Shown: one piece after another, positions 28,960 through 39,478 of the stretch
How the letters are laid out: each line of letters begins with the position of its first letter
Numbering within the stretch: position 1 is the stretch's first letter
From: Salifodinibacter halophilus
GTDB taxonomy: Bacteria; Pseudomonadota; Gammaproteobacteria; Nevskiales; Salinisphaeraceae
Length of the DNA stretch: 64,000 bases
Direction of reading: 5' to 3'
Assembly (NCBI GenBank): GCA_012999515.1
Contig: JABEEB010000001.1
Location: 868,001 to 932,000, forward strand
Notes under the pieces: generated by a model
What the model was told of the DNA's origin: nothing
Seen by the model: only the letters and a program-made list of their open reading frames with translations
Database searches by the model: none
Made by a program: the position numbers and the translations under genes

Positions 28960-29247
28960 TCAGCGGTCGCTGTGACCGAGTTCGCGCGCCGGCGCGACCC
29001 GGTCGCGGATATGCTGCTTGATGGTTTTCGGCGCCGGGAAATCGCCGACTTCGGCACGGCAAAACACTCGCTCGGCATCCAGCCACACATCGAAAACCCC
29101 GGCGTCGTCGGGCACGAGCGCGATCTCGGCCAGATCTGCCTCGAAAGTCTTACCAATCTCCTGAGCCATCCACGCCGCACGCGTCAGCCAGCCGCAACGC
29201 GGGCAGTAATGGATCGCCAATCGCGGTTGTTCAATGCCTGACATCAT
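28960..29247 (-). CDS. SelT/SelW/SelH (Rdx) family protein, Cys form
   Basis: 95 residues with a thioredoxin-like Rdx fold. The redox motif CPRCGW (Cys15, Cys18) occupies the CxxU site of selenoprotein W, here with Cys instead of selenocysteine. Then come AAWMAQEIGKTF, the VPDDAGVFDVWLD strand and FPAPKTIKQHIRD, all family blocks. The role is probably a small thiol redox partner; substrates are unknown. Convergent with the DUF3293 gene and divergent from the suf operon. Confidence 0.88.
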   Translation of the reverse strand: MMSGIEQPRLAIHYCPRCGWLTRAAWMAQEIGKTFEADLAEIALVPDDAGVFDVWLDAERVFCRAEVGDFPAPKTIKQHIRDRVAPARELGHSDR

Positions 29248-29436
29248 CGCTTACGTATCGGCCTGTGCCAGCGATTTTCATTTGCGGTTTGCTGCATCGC
29301 AATACGCCCCCACATTCTCTAAAGAGCAAGCATTGTGAATGGCGCAAGCAACTAACACGTCGAGTTCCGGCCACTGCGAACGCATTTGCCAGACGCGTTA
29401 TACTATTTGAATCGATCAAGATTGTGAGAGCTCGGT

Positions 29437-30906
<1,470 letters not shown>

Positions 30907-30925
30907 GCGCTTTATACGCAACAAC

Positions 30926-30957
30926 CGCGCGCCAGATTCGTGTGGCGCGCGCCACAC
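30926..30957 (+). repeat. Overlapping palindromes between sufB and sufC
   Basis: CGCGCGCCA (30926-30934) pairs with TGGCGCGCG (30943-30951). The second arm is also part of a perfect 18-bp palindrome, 30940-30957 (GTGTGGCGC and its mirror). Two alternative RNA folds are therefore possible 21 bp before the sufC start. It may tune mRNA stability or sufC expression. Confidence 0.5.
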
Positions 30958-30977
30958 CAACAACGAGACAGAGTCCG

Positions 30978-31739
30978 ATGCTGGATATCAAAAACCTCCA
31001 CGCTGAAGTCGAAGGGCAGCCCATTCTGAACGGCGTGGACCTGCACATCCCGACGGGTGAAGTACACGCCATCATGGGGCCGAACGGCTCCGGCAAATCA
31101 ACGCTTGCCAACATTCTGGCCGACCGCGACGACTACGAAATTACCGCCGGCAGCGTGGACTACGATAGCCAATCGCTGCTGGATCTCGATGCCGAACAGC
31201 GCGCCTGCGAAGGCGTCTTCTTGGGTTTTCAGTACCCCGTCGAGATCCCGGGCGTTTCCAACCTCTACCTGCTGCGCGCTGCGGTCAATGCGCGTCGCGC
31301 GTACCGCGGCGAGGACGAGATCGACGCCATGGACTTCATGAAACAAGTCCAGAGCACGGTCGGCGACGTCGGCATGAGCATGGAAATGGCCAAGCGCGGC
31401 GTTAACGAAGGTTTTTCGGGCGGCGAGAAAAAGCGCAACGAAATCTTCCAGATGCTGATGCTAGAACCCAAGCTCTCGATCCTCGACGAGACCGACTCGG
31501 GGCTGGACATCGACGCACTCAAAACAGTCGCCAACGGCATCAACCAACTGCGCTCGCCGGAACGTTCGACAATTCTGGTGACCCATTACAAACGTCTGTT
31601 GGAACACGTGATTCCGGATCGGATCCACGTGCTGGCCGGCGGTCAGGTCGTCCGCTCGGGCGGGCCCGAGCTCGCCGACCACCTGGAAGCGCACGGCTAC
31701 GCCGCACTTGAGACCGAAACCGCGAGTGCGGCGTCGTAA
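30978..31739 (+). CDS. sufC: Fe-S cluster assembly ATPase SufC
   Basis: 253 residues from ATG 30978 (MLDIKNLHAEVEG). It is an ABC-type ATPase without membrane domain: Walker A GPNGSGKS (34-41), the Q-loop FQYPVEIPG, signature FSGGEKKR (about 148) and the SufC-type Walker B LDETDSGLD. The D-loop Asp-Ser-Gly-Leu-Asp differs from transport ABCs and is normal for SufC. It powers rearrangement of the SufBC2D scaffold. Its stop overlaps the sufD start as TAATG. Confidence 0.96.
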   Translation: MLDIKNLHAEVEGQPILNGVDLHIPTGEVHAIMGPNGSGKSTLANILADRDDYEITAGSVDYDSQSLLDLDAEQRACEGVFLGFQYPVEIPGVSNLYLLRAAVNARRAYRGEDEIDAMDFMKQVQSTVGDVGMSMEMAKRGVNEGFSGGEKKRNEIFQMLMLEPKLSILDETDSGLDIDALKTVANGINQLRSPERSTILVTHYKRLLEHVIPDRIHVLAGGQVVRSGGPELADHLEAHGYAALETETASAAS

Positions 31740-33061
31740 TGACCGAACATAGCAGCGTTACCAACTACTACCGCAACGAATACGGTCGCGTATTCAGCCG
31801 GTTGCCGGGTGGTCCCGGGCCATCGGGTGAACGCCAGCAAAGCTTGGCGCGCTTCGTGGGCGCCGGATTCCCGCATGCCCGCATGGAAGACTGGAAATAC
31901 ACCAGCCTTCAACCGATCGAAAAGCGCCAATTCCGTATTGCGGACGAACCCGGCGACATCGACCAGGCCACGATCGACTCGCTCGCCCCGGCTGATCTCG
32001 ACGCTTATCGGGTTGTTGTGATCGACGGCCGCTTCGATGCCACGCATTCCAAGCTCGATGGCCTACCATCGGGCGCTGACATCGTGAGCCTCGCCGATGA
32101 TCTGAACAACGGCGGCGAAATCCAATCGTCGTCAATCAAGGACGAACCTGGCAGCCTCAGCGATCTAAACACCGCACTCGTGACCGATGGCGTCGTCATT
32201 CGTCTGGCCGCCAACGTCGCACTCGACAAACCCGTGCACCTCGTGAGCGTTGCCAGCGCGAACGAAGACAATCGCATGCACCACATACGACACCGGTTTG
32301 AGCTCGGCACAAGCGCCGAGGCGACCGTGGTCGAACATTATGTTGGTCTCGGCGAAGCCACCTACTTCACCAATGTCGTGACCGAGGCGATCACTGCGGC
32401 CAATGCCAAACTGACACGTTGCCGTGTACAACAGGAAGGCAAGCGTGGCTACCACATCGGTAGTTTCTACGCGCATCAACGGCGCGACAGTCGCATCATC
32501 GACCACGCGTTCGATTTCGGGGGCCGACTGGTGCGAACCGGTACCAACACGCGACTGGCCGAAGATAACTCGGAGATCCATCTCTACGGTGTTTACGCCC
32601 CGACCGGCCGCCAACACATCGACAACCACACGCGCGTGGACCATGCCACCGAGCACGGCATCAGCCGCGAAATCTACAAAGGCGTACTCGATGGCCACGG
32701 CCGTGGCATATTCAACGGCAAGATTATTGTCCACCCGCACGCCCAAAAAACCGACTCGGATCAAGCAGCAAATGCGCTACTGCTGTCGGACAATGCCGAG
32801 GTCGATGCCAAACCCGAGCTTGAGATCTACGCCGACGACGTCACCTGCGGCCACGGCTCGACCGTTGGTCAGCTCGACGAAAATGTGGTGTTCTATCTCA
32901 AGAGCCGCGGTGTCGGCGAAGACGGCGCACGGGCGATCTTGACCTACAGTTTCGCCAACGCACTGGTGGCCATGATCGGCCTGCGGCCGCTGGAACAGTT
33001 CCTCGAAGCCGCTCTATTGGCCAAGCTGCCAGGCGGCCAGACTTACGCAGATCTGGCCTGA
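31739..33061 (+). CDS. sufD: Fe-S cluster assembly protein SufD
   Basis: 440 residues. SufD is the SufB paralogue in the SufBC2D complex. Hallmarks: ARMEDWKYTSLQPI, the beta-helix core with GISREIYKGVLDGHGRGIFNGKI (divided over two strands), and DVTCGHGSTVGQLDENVVFYLKSRG with the conserved His and Cys. The last part LEAALLAKLPGG is the helical tail. Its ATG overlaps the TAA of sufC by one base, so translation is coupled. sufS follows after 4 bp. Confidence 0.95.
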   Translation: MTEHSSVTNYYRNEYGRVFSRLPGGPGPSGERQQSLARFVGAGFPHARMEDWKYTSLQPIEKRQFRIADEPGDIDQATIDSLAPADLDAYRVVVIDGRFDATHSKLDGLPSGADIVSLADDLNNGGEIQSSSIKDEPGSLSDLNTALVTDGVVIRLAANVALDKPVHLVSVASANEDNRMHHIRHRFELGTSAEATVVEHYVGLGEATYFTNVVTEAITAANAKLTRCRVQQEGKRGYHIGSFYAHQRRDSRIIDHAFDFGGRLVRTGTNTRLAEDNSEIHLYGVYAPTGRQHIDNHTRVDHATEHGISREIYKGVLDGHGRGIFNGKIIVHPHAQKTDSDQAANALLLSDNAEVDAKPELEIYADDVTCGHGSTVGQLDENVVFYLKSRGVGEDGARAILTYSFANALVAMIGLRPLEQFLEAALLAKLPGGQTYADLA

Positions 33062-33065
33062 CACC

Positions 33066-34313
33066 ATGGCAACGGTAGGCCACAACACCGGCCATTTCGA
33101 TGTTGAAAAGGTTCGCGCGGACTTTCCGATCCTTGATGAGCCGCTGCCGAGTGGGCAGCGGCTGACATATATCGACAACGCCGCGACAACCCAGAAACCA
33201 AGCGCCGTACTCGAAGCAAGCGATGGTTATTATCGGCACGCCAATGCCAACGTCCATCGGGCGATTCATACACTGTCGCAGCGCGCAACCCAGCAATACG
33301 AGGCGACTCGTGACCGCATTGCGACCTTTGTAAACGCCGCATCTCGCGATGATGTCGTATTCACCAAGGGCACGACCGACGGCATCAACCTCGTCGCGCA
33401 ATCGTTTGTTCGCCCACGGCTTGCCGAAGGCGACGAGATCGTACTCACCGAGGTCGAGCACCACTCCAATATCGTGCCGTGGCAGCTCATTGCCGAAGCC
33501 ACCGGTGCCCAAATCGTCGTAGTGCCGGTCGGCGACGACGGCAGCATCGACGCTGCGGATTTTGAATCCCGGCTCGGCCCCAGGACCAAGTTCGCCGCGT
33601 TTGCGCATATCGCCAATGCAATTGGCACGCGACTGCCGGTCGAGGCCATGATCGAAGCCGCCCACAAGCGGGACGTGCCGGTATTGATCGACGGCGCGCA
33701 AGCCATCGCCCATCAGCCGGTGGATTTGCAGGCACTCTCGCCCGAATTCTACGTCTTTTCCGGCCACAAGGTATTCGGCCCGACTGGCGTCGGCGCGCTG
33801 ATCGGAAAGGCCGATTACCTACAAGCCGCCTCGCCCTATCAGGGCGGCGGTGACATGATCGACACCGTGTCGTTCGCCGGCACCACCTACAACGACGTGC
33901 CTTACAAGTTCGAGGCCGGTACGCCAAATATCGCTGGCGTAGCCGCGCTTGGCGCCGCAATCGACTACACCAACAAACTGGATCTTACGGCGGTCGCCGC
34001 CCACGAACACGAACTGCTCAAATCCGCCACTGCGGCCATCGAAGAGATGGACGGGCTGCACATCATCGGCACCACACCGGACAAAGCGGGCATCATCTCG
34101 ATGGTTATGGACGACGTCCACGCCCATGACATCGGCACCTTGCTCGACGAATCCGGCATCGCCATCCGCACTGGCCACCACTGTGCCATGCCGCTAATGG
34201 CGCGCTTCGGCGTCTCTGCCACCGCGCGCGCGTCTTTCGCCGCCTACAACAACCAGGCCGATGTCGACGCGCTGATCAAGGGCCTGCACAGTATCCAGCG
34301 TATTTTCGGTTAG
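33066..34313 (+). CDS. sufS: Cysteine desulfurase SufS
   Basis: 415 residues, a type-II desulfurase. PLP-dependent: the Schiff-base Lys is K235 in FSGHKVFGPTG, with TEVEHHSNIVPW as the cofactor-proximal block. The persulfide Cys is C373 in RTGHHCAMPL on the short type-II loop. SufS takes sulfur from cysteine for the SufBCD scaffold. The usual partner SufE or SufU is not encoded within this operon, so sulfur transfer must use a partner elsewhere. Four bp separate it from sufD. Confidence 0.95.
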   Translation: MATVGHNTGHFDVEKVRADFPILDEPLPSGQRLTYIDNAATTQKPSAVLEASDGYYRHANANVHRAIHTLSQRATQQYEATRDRIATFVNAASRDDVVFTKGTTDGINLVAQSFVRPRLAEGDEIVLTEVEHHSNIVPWQLIAEATGAQIVVVPVGDDGSIDAADFESRLGPRTKFAAFAHIANAIGTRLPVEAMIEAAHKRDVPVLIDGAQAIAHQPVDLQALSPEFYVFSGHKVFGPTGVGALIGKADYLQAASPYQGGGDMIDTVSFAGTTYNDVPYKFEAGTPNIAGVAALGAAIDYTNKLDLTAVAAHEHELLKSATAAIEEMDGLHIIGTTPDKAGIISMVMDDVHAHDIGTLLDESGIAIRTGHHCAMPLMARFGVSATARASFAAYNNQADVDALIKGLHSIQRIFG

Positions 34314-34337
34314 CGTTTTTTCGGGAGATTTTGAACG

Positions 34338-34658
34338 ATGAGCGACTGGGTCAACGTTGCTAGCGAGAGCGAACTAAGTGACGGCCAGCGTCGAGTCGTC
34401 GATGTCGACGACGTCATGGTGGCTGTATTCAACCACGGCGGTGAGTACTACGCCATCGAGGACGTTTGCACCCACGACGGTGGCGAATTAGCCAGCGGCG
34501 ATCTCGAAGGCGACGAAATCATCTGCCCTCGGCATGGCGCCCGATTCTGTATCCGAAACGGCGAGGCGCTGACCGCCCCGGCCTACGAAGACGTTCACTG
34601 CTTTCCGGTGCGCGTCGACAACGGCACCGTCCAGGTCTGTGACGACCGTTTCGACTAA
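34338..34658 (+). CDS. Rieske-type [2Fe-2S] ferredoxin
   Basis: 106 residues. The Rieske ligands are C44-x-H46 (CTH) and C63-x2-H66 (CPRHG), within VCTHDGGELASGDLEG and IICPRHGARF. The size and pattern fit the small ferredoxin component of Rieske non-heme oxygenases, or stand-alone Rieske proteins at the end of suf operons. It may supply electrons for cluster assembly or be a client; the function is inferred. GGGAG lies 12-16 bp before the ATG. It is the last suf-operon gene: a short GCCGGC stem-loop (34676-34693) follows. Confidence 0.88.
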   Translation: MSDWVNVASESELSDGQRRVVDVDDVMVAVFNHGGEYYAIEDVCTHDGGELASGDLEGDEIICPRHGARFCIRNGEALTAPAYEDVHCFPVRVDNGTVQVCDDRFD

Positions 34659-34675
34659 CACAGCCTGATAACACG

Positions 34676-34693
34676 GCCGGCTCGGCCGCCGGC
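34676..34693 (+). terminator. Short stem-loop after the suf operon
   Basis: GCCGGC (34676-34681) and GCCGGC (34688-34693) form a 6-bp stem with a 6-base loop, 18 bp after the Rieske gene stop. Only TTG follows, so it is a weak terminator candidate. Confidence 0.3.
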
Positions 34694-34874
34694 TTGCGTG
34701 CGGCACAGCAGGCAACTCGTCCACGTTCCACTTCGAACTGCAGCTACGGCGTCAGCTCGAAATCTTCATGCATCACTGCCATGCATCGGGCCGTGGCTGT
34801 AACGGCTGCCTTTAACTGGCCGAGCGGACACCGGCCATAACGGGCACCGGCTTGTCATAGTGGTGCACGGGATC

Positions 34875-34936
34875 GCGTTGCCGAATCGTGCATGGCATCA
34901 CCCGATTCACGGGCGCTGCCAACGATCCGGCAACGC
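34875..34936 (-). terminator. Extended structured element in the porin 3' region
   Basis: On the minus strand GCGTTGCCGGATCG (34936-34923) pairs with CGATTCGGCAACGC (34888-34875), 14 positions with one G-U. Inside, GGCA/TGCC and CCCG/CGGG stack further. The same fold on the plus strand would have an A-C mismatch at the G-U position, so it is better suited to the porin transcript. It starts 17 bp after the porin stop. It may be a terminator or an mRNA-end stabiliser. Confidence 0.5.
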
Positions 34937-34953
34937 ATCGCCGCAATGATAAT

Positions 34954-36081
34954 TTAGAATTCAACGCCAATTCGCGCGCCGCCAACAAGCACGCCGTCAC
35001 GATCGGATCGAAAATCGGCGTTATCGATATATTGGATATCGGGCGACACATAAAGCGGGCCCATGGCATTGATACGCCAGTATGCTTCGACCTGATAGAT
35101 GGGGTCGGAACTATACGCCAGATGGTCAGAGTCGCCGGTCCGCGCAAAGGCGACACCTAACACTGAGTCGTGCTGCTGTAACTGGATTGGCAGCTGATAG
35201 GCCAGCGAGATAAAGTTGGCCGCAGCCTGGGCTTTGTCGTTGGCCACACCACCGCGCCACTGCACGCGGCCAGAGCCCATTGGCGCCCCCGCCAGCGCAT
35301 ATACGCCGTAACCGTTTTCTGTCGAATTCATCCGCCCCAGGCGCGCTACATCACCAGTGTCGTACCAAAGACCACCCTTGAGCGCGTAACCGTTGGCGTG
35401 CCAGTCGAGTTCGGCGGTTGTGAACGCGCCCTTGTCGTAGCGGCCACGATCGCCATTGAGGTCGAATACGTTGCCATAGGTCGGATCTCGTTCGTCTTCG
35501 AGGCCACTATCGCTGCCGAGAAACAGCTTATAGCTGACCCTGTTATTGACGCGCCCTTGATACGCGCCGCCAAGCACAAAACTAGGGAATGCAATACTGG
35601 GATTATTCACAAACGAATCAGCCAGAAACTGCGTGTATTCGTCGCCGGCAACCGAATTGGCATCGAGAAGCGCCGTCGGATCAAGCAACCCCGCTCGGAA
35701 CTTGCCAGAGCCGGCGGGAAGCTCGTAGAAAAATTGTGTAGCGGCGATTCGCCCATCGCCGTCCGAATCGAGCGTTTCACCAACCAAGGCGTTGGAAGCG
35801 TAATGCTGCGCCACCCCATTATCGGCCGGAGAGGTCGCTCCACGAGCCTCCAGATGCCAAGCTCCCGGGCCCATGTCCAGCGTGCCCATTAGATAAAACG
35901 TAGCACTGGGATCGCCATTGACGTCCTCGCCATCGGCACTGGATTCCGTCGCCGCCTGGTACGTCCCGTTAATAATGCCGTGTATGCTCGCATTATTGTC
36001 ACTGTCGCCGACCGCACCCGCGGACATCGACACGATAGTGAGAACAGACGCGCCAAGCGCCAATGGTAAAGACAATCGCAT
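34954..36081 (-). CDS. OprB-like outer-membrane porin
   Basis: 375 residues from ATG 36081 with GGGAGAG 5 bp before it. Residues 1-23 form a signal peptide (MRLSLPLALGASVLTIVSM followed by AGA). The rest consists of amphipathic beta strands with periplasmic and outer loops, ending in Phe (GARIGVEF). The pattern, including FRAGLLDPTALLDANSVAGD and FPSFVLGGAYQGRVNN, is that of carbohydrate-selective OprB-family porins. The stretch LDSDGDGRIAATQ resembles an EF-hand loop but has Gln at position 12. A TTGACA-N17-TAATTT promoter lies about 186 bp upstream. The sugar carried is unknown. Confidence 0.8.
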   Translation of the reverse strand: MRLSLPLALGASVLTIVSMSAGAVGDSDNNASIHGIINGTYQAATESSADGEDVNGDPSATFYLMGTLDMGPGAWHLEARGATSPADNGVAQHYASNALVGETLDSDGDGRIAATQFFYELPAGSGKFRAGLLDPTALLDANSVAGDEYTQFLADSFVNNPSIAFPSFVLGGAYQGRVNNRVSYKLFLGSDSGLEDERDPTYGNVFDLNGDRGRYDKGAFTTAELDWHANGYALKGGLWYDTGDVARLGRMNSTENGYGVYALAGAPMGSGRVQWRGGVANDKAQAAANFISLAYQLPIQLQQHDSVLGVAFARTGDSDHLAYSSDPIYQVEAYWRINAMGPLYVSPDIQYIDNADFRSDRDGVLVGGARIGVEF

Positions 36082-36519
36082 GGACACTCTCCCTGTGGTG
36101 AAAAACAACGAACTGCAGCCCCAGCATGCTTAAAAGGTCAACTGCGGATCGCAGGCCCAACCGTTGGCTGATAGCCGCTTAATGCTTACAAATTTCTTCT
36201 ATTTCGACGGCGTGGCCGAGAGGCGCCGAGTATTGTTAAAAATGCAAACAATTCCTATTCGTTTTTAAATTAAGCGCTATCGACCTTGCTGTCAAAGCCA
36301 CGATCGCGAACTCAAGACCCAACCGTCAGCCGGCATCGAAAGCTTTGTACCCAGCTCGCTGTCGCGCAAACGTTTAAGGCCACCTGTCTCGCACCCGAGC
36401 TCATCACCGCGTCGGGATAACGAAAGCCTGACTGCGCTGCGACCGGCATGGTGGCAAGCGTCTTGTTATCGGCGTTTATTGCCGCCGCAAACCCGTAATC
36501 CGGCGGCATACCGGCAGGA
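36082..36519. other. 438-bp gap between porin and recJ
   Basis: It holds the porin leader and the promoter candidate at 36267-36295. The AT-rich block 36235-36275 differs from the surrounding GC-rich DNA. A fragment at 36208-36226 (GGCGTGGCCGAGAGGC) looks like a tRNA-Ser D-arm, but no acceptor or T-arm follows. The right part, 36300-36519, lies downstream of recJ and shows no gene that I can support. Confidence 0.4.
36267..36295 (-). promoter_or_regulatory. Sigma-70-like promoter of the porin gene
   Basis: On the minus strand TTGACA (36295-36290), a 17-bp spacer and TAATTT (36272-36267). The -35 is consensus; the -10 matches 3 of 6 positions. It gives a leader of about 180 bases before the porin ATG, AT-rich near the start point. 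Confidence 0.45.
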
Positions 36520-38280
36520 TCAAACCGCCCATGCGGCCTGAATGACGAGCTGTAGTCGTTCACGCGCGTTGTAGTGGTTGACGTCTACGCGATACACCGT
36601 CTGCAGACGCGCCGCGTTTTGCACGGATGTATCACCATTGAACCAGATTGCCTCGACAACTTCCGACTCACCGGGTGTCCGTAACCAGAGCTTGACGTGC
36701 CGCTCGCCGACGATACGCGCGATCTGCACGTCAAACACACCGTCGAACTGTGGCTCCTCAAAGCCAATGCCCCAAGGACCACCGTCGCGCACTGCTTTGG
36801 CGGTGGCCAGGGTACGTTCGGCGGCGGCCAGCGCCCCGTCGGTAGTCCACGCTGGCGAGGCGAGTGCTGGTGTCAGCCGCGATTCGATCACGGCGCTAAA
36901 TGCGGCGGCGAATCGATCGATATGCTCGACGGCCATACTCAATCCCGCAGCGCCGGCGTGACCGCCGAAACGCGCGATCAAATCCGGCTCAGCAGCATCG
37001 ACAGCAGCCAACGCATCGCGAATGTTCAAGCCATCGATCGAGCGTGCTGAACCTTTCACAAGGCCGTTATCGGCCGGCGCAAAGGCGACGGCCGGCCGGT
37101 GCCAATCGCGTGCCAAACGACCGGCGATCAATCCGACGACACCTTCATGCCAATCGGCGCGGTAGACCACCTGCGCCGCCGGCCGATCCGTATCCGGTGC
37201 CGGTGCGACGTCTGCGACCGCTGCATCAGCCTCGGTCTGCATACGGTCCTGCATCGTACGTCGCCGATTGTTAAGCTCGCCCAGTTCATCAGCACGTTGA
37301 CGTGCTTCGGCCGGCGAATCGGTCAGTAGACACGCCACGCCGAGCGCCATATCGTCCAGCCGACCGGCGGCATTCAAACGCGGGCCGATACTAAAACCGA
37401 CATCGCGTGCGGTGAGCGTCTCGGCCTGGCGGCCAGCCGTCATAATCAAAGCAGCCACGCCGGGCCGATTGCGGCCGGCCCGAATACGACGGATCCCCTG
37501 CGCCACAAGCACGCGATTGACATGCTGCATGGGCACACAGTCCGCCACTGTGCCGATCGCAACCAGGTCGAGATAATCGCTCATGCGTGGCAGCGCGTTT
37601 GCCGGCAGACGCTCTACAAAGCGAGCGCGTAACGCCAACATCGCATAGAACGTTACACCGACGCCCGCCAATACGCCGAGCGTAGCGCCGCCGCCATCAG
37701 GCTGATTGGGGTTAACGATTGCATCGGCGCGCGGCAGTTCATCGCCAGGCAGGTGATGGTCGAGCACGATGACTTGCCAACCCGCGGCCCGGGCGGCATC
37801 GACACCCACGACGCTCGAGATGCCGTTATCGACAGTCACAATGACATCGCCCGAAGCTCCCATGCCGACCGTCTCGACCACCCCCGGCGACAAGCCATAG
37901 CCGTCGCGGACACGGTGCGGCAGATGGTAGTCCACATACGCCGCACCAAAGGCACGGAGCGCATGACAAGCCAAGGCGGTACTGGTCGCGCCGTCGGCGT
38001 CGAAATCGCCAACTACCACGATGCGATGGCCAGCCGTGATGGCTGTCTCGAGAATCGCCGCAGCCGGGTCGATGCCGGCCAGTGTTCGGAAATGCGGCAA
38101 TGCCGCCAACGAGTAATTAAGTATGTCGTCGCTCGTGGCGCCACGAGCGGCATAAATACGTGCAAGCAACGCGGATTCGATAGCCGGCAGCGCTGTGCCG
38201 ACCTCTCGTCGCTCGATAGCCGCTTGCTCCCCGATCGAAACGCCGGTCTTCGATTCGGGCGCGCTACTGGCAGCCGACAT
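36520..38280 (-). CDS. recJ: Single-stranded-DNA-specific exonuclease RecJ
   Basis: 586 residues, near the usual 577. RecJ degrades ssDNA 5'-3' in recombination, mismatch and base-excision repair. DHH-phosphoesterase motifs: GDFDADGATSTALA (motif I), VIVTVDNGISS, VIVLDHHLPGD (the DHH), and the DHHA1 part GLIAGRLARDWHRPAVAF, with GGHAGAAGLSM. The OB-fold-like C-terminus carries the last 120 residues. It lies 29 bp after thrC on the same strand and so is probably cotranscribed with alaC-hom-thrC. Confidence 0.95.
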   Translation of the reverse strand: MSAASSAPESKTGVSIGEQAAIERREVGTALPAIESALLARIYAARGATSDDILNYSLAALPHFRTLAGIDPAAAILETAITAGHRIVVVGDFDADGATSTALACHALRAFGAAYVDYHLPHRVRDGYGLSPGVVETVGMGASGDVIVTVDNGISSVVGVDAARAAGWQVIVLDHHLPGDELPRADAIVNPNQPDGGGATLGVLAGVGVTFYAMLALRARFVERLPANALPRMSDYLDLVAIGTVADCVPMQHVNRVLVAQGIRRIRAGRNRPGVAALIMTAGRQAETLTARDVGFSIGPRLNAAGRLDDMALGVACLLTDSPAEARQRADELGELNNRRRTMQDRMQTEADAAVADVAPAPDTDRPAAQVVYRADWHEGVVGLIAGRLARDWHRPAVAFAPADNGLVKGSARSIDGLNIRDALAAVDAAEPDLIARFGGHAGAAGLSMAVEHIDRFAAAFSAVIESRLTPALASPAWTTDGALAAAERTLATAKAVRDGGPWGIGFEEPQFDGVFDVQIARIVGERHVKLWLRTPGESEVVEAIWFNGDTSVQNAARLQTVYRVDVNHYNARERLQLVIQAAWAV

Positions 38281-38309
38281 TCCCGCGTTATCCAGCAGCG
38301 GGCGGATCG

Positions 38310-39434
38310 TTACAAGCCGCTTTCAATTCGCTTACGAACAGCGGCTTCGGTCGCGTCCAGGGTCTCGATCTCGGCCAGACCACCGCCCTGCTCGATCGCG
38401 CGGTCGGGGTCTTTCAAGCCATGCCCTGTCAGAGTGCACACAACCGTTGACCCAGCCTCGATACGACCCTTTTCAATAGCGCGCATCACACCCGCGATCG
38501 AGGCCGCCGATGCGGGCTCACAGAATATGCCTTCGCGGGCGGCGAGCTGCTTTTGCGCGTGGAGAATCTCACTGTCGGGCAGTTCGTCGAAATGGCCGCC
38601 GGACTCGTCATGCGCCGCCCAGGCTGCGTTCCAGCTCTGGGGATGGCCAATGCGGATAGCCGTAGCCACAGTGTCGGGTTCATCAACGGCCGCCCCGCGC
38701 AGAAACGGTGCCGCACCGGTGGATTGAAAACCAAGCATGGTCGGCCGCTTATCGTAGCCACCGATGCTATAGCTGTGGTCGTTGCAATCCCCGGCTGTCA
38801 ACGTGCCGGGCTGTGCAGCCAGTTCTTTGTAGCCGAGCCAATGGGCGGAGATGTTGCCGGCATTACCAACCGGTAGTGCGTGGTAATCCGGCACCCGGCC
38901 GAGTTCATCGCAGATTTCGAACGCCGCCGTCTTCTGACCTTGCAACCGGAACGGATTAACTGAATTGACTAAAGTGACCGGCGCGGTCTCGGCGACCTGT
39001 TTGACCAGGCGCATGCCATCGTCAAAGTTGCCACGGATCTGAACAATGCGTGCGCCTTGGATCATGGCCTGGGCGAGCTTGCCGGTCGCAATCTTGCCGT
39101 CCGGGATGAGCACGAACGCCGTGAGTCCCGCACGGGCAGCATAGGCCGCTGCCGAAGCCGATGTATTGCCGGTCGAGGCACAGATAATCGTATCCACGCC
39201 GTCGGCGACCGCGCTGGTCACCGCCATGGTCATGCCGCGGTCCTTGAACGAACCGGATGGATTCAGACCTTCGTATTTGACGTAAAGATCACCGTCAAAA
39301 CCGATATCGCGGGCCAGATTATCGAGCCGGATGAGCGGTGTGCCGCCCTCGCCGAGCGCGACCGCAGGTGTTTCATTGGCGATCGGCAGCCGGTCGCGGT
39401 AGCGGTCGATCAGGCCCGTGTAGCGGCTTGCCAT
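38310..39434 (-). CDS. thrC: Threonine synthase
   Basis: 374 residues, the short bacterial type. It converts O-phosphohomoserine to threonine using PLP. The cofactor Lys is in PSGSFKDRGM, with ASTGNTSASAAAYAARAGL near the N-terminus, PVGNAGNISA (phosphate loop) and the C-terminal TVVCTLTGHGLKDPD. Preceded by hom with a 44-bp gap, so hom and thrC form the last two steps of the threonine branch in one unit. The thrB kinase is not here. Confidence 0.95.
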   Translation of the reverse strand: MASRYTGLIDRYRDRLPIANETPAVALGEGGTPLIRLDNLARDIGFDGDLYVKYEGLNPSGSFKDRGMTMAVTSAVADGVDTIICASTGNTSASAAAYAARAGLTAFVLIPDGKIATGKLAQAMIQGARIVQIRGNFDDGMRLVKQVAETAPVTLVNSVNPFRLQGQKTAAFEICDELGRVPDYHALPVGNAGNISAHWLGYKELAAQPGTLTAGDCNDHSYSIGGYDKRPTMLGFQSTGAAPFLRGAAVDEPDTVATAIRIGHPQSWNAAWAAHDESGGHFDELPDSEILHAQKQLAAREGIFCEPASAASIAGVMRAIEKGRIEAGSTVVCTLTGHGLKDPDRAIEQGGGLAEIETLDATEAAVRKRIESGL

Positions 39435-39478
39435 AAGCGGTTGTACTCCGAATTCCGGTATTGCGGCGGTTCGTTCTA

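Noticed and set aside
36208-36226. tRNA-like fragment in the porin-recJ gap
   Set aside because: It resembles only a serine tRNA D-arm; no acceptor stem, anticodon arm or T-loop follows at the right distance.
37753-38727. 324-codon open frame on the plus strand opposite recJ and thrC
   Set aside because: It is the shadow of two clear minus-strand genes; it is rich in Arg, Ser and His without any domain and has no ribosome-binding site.
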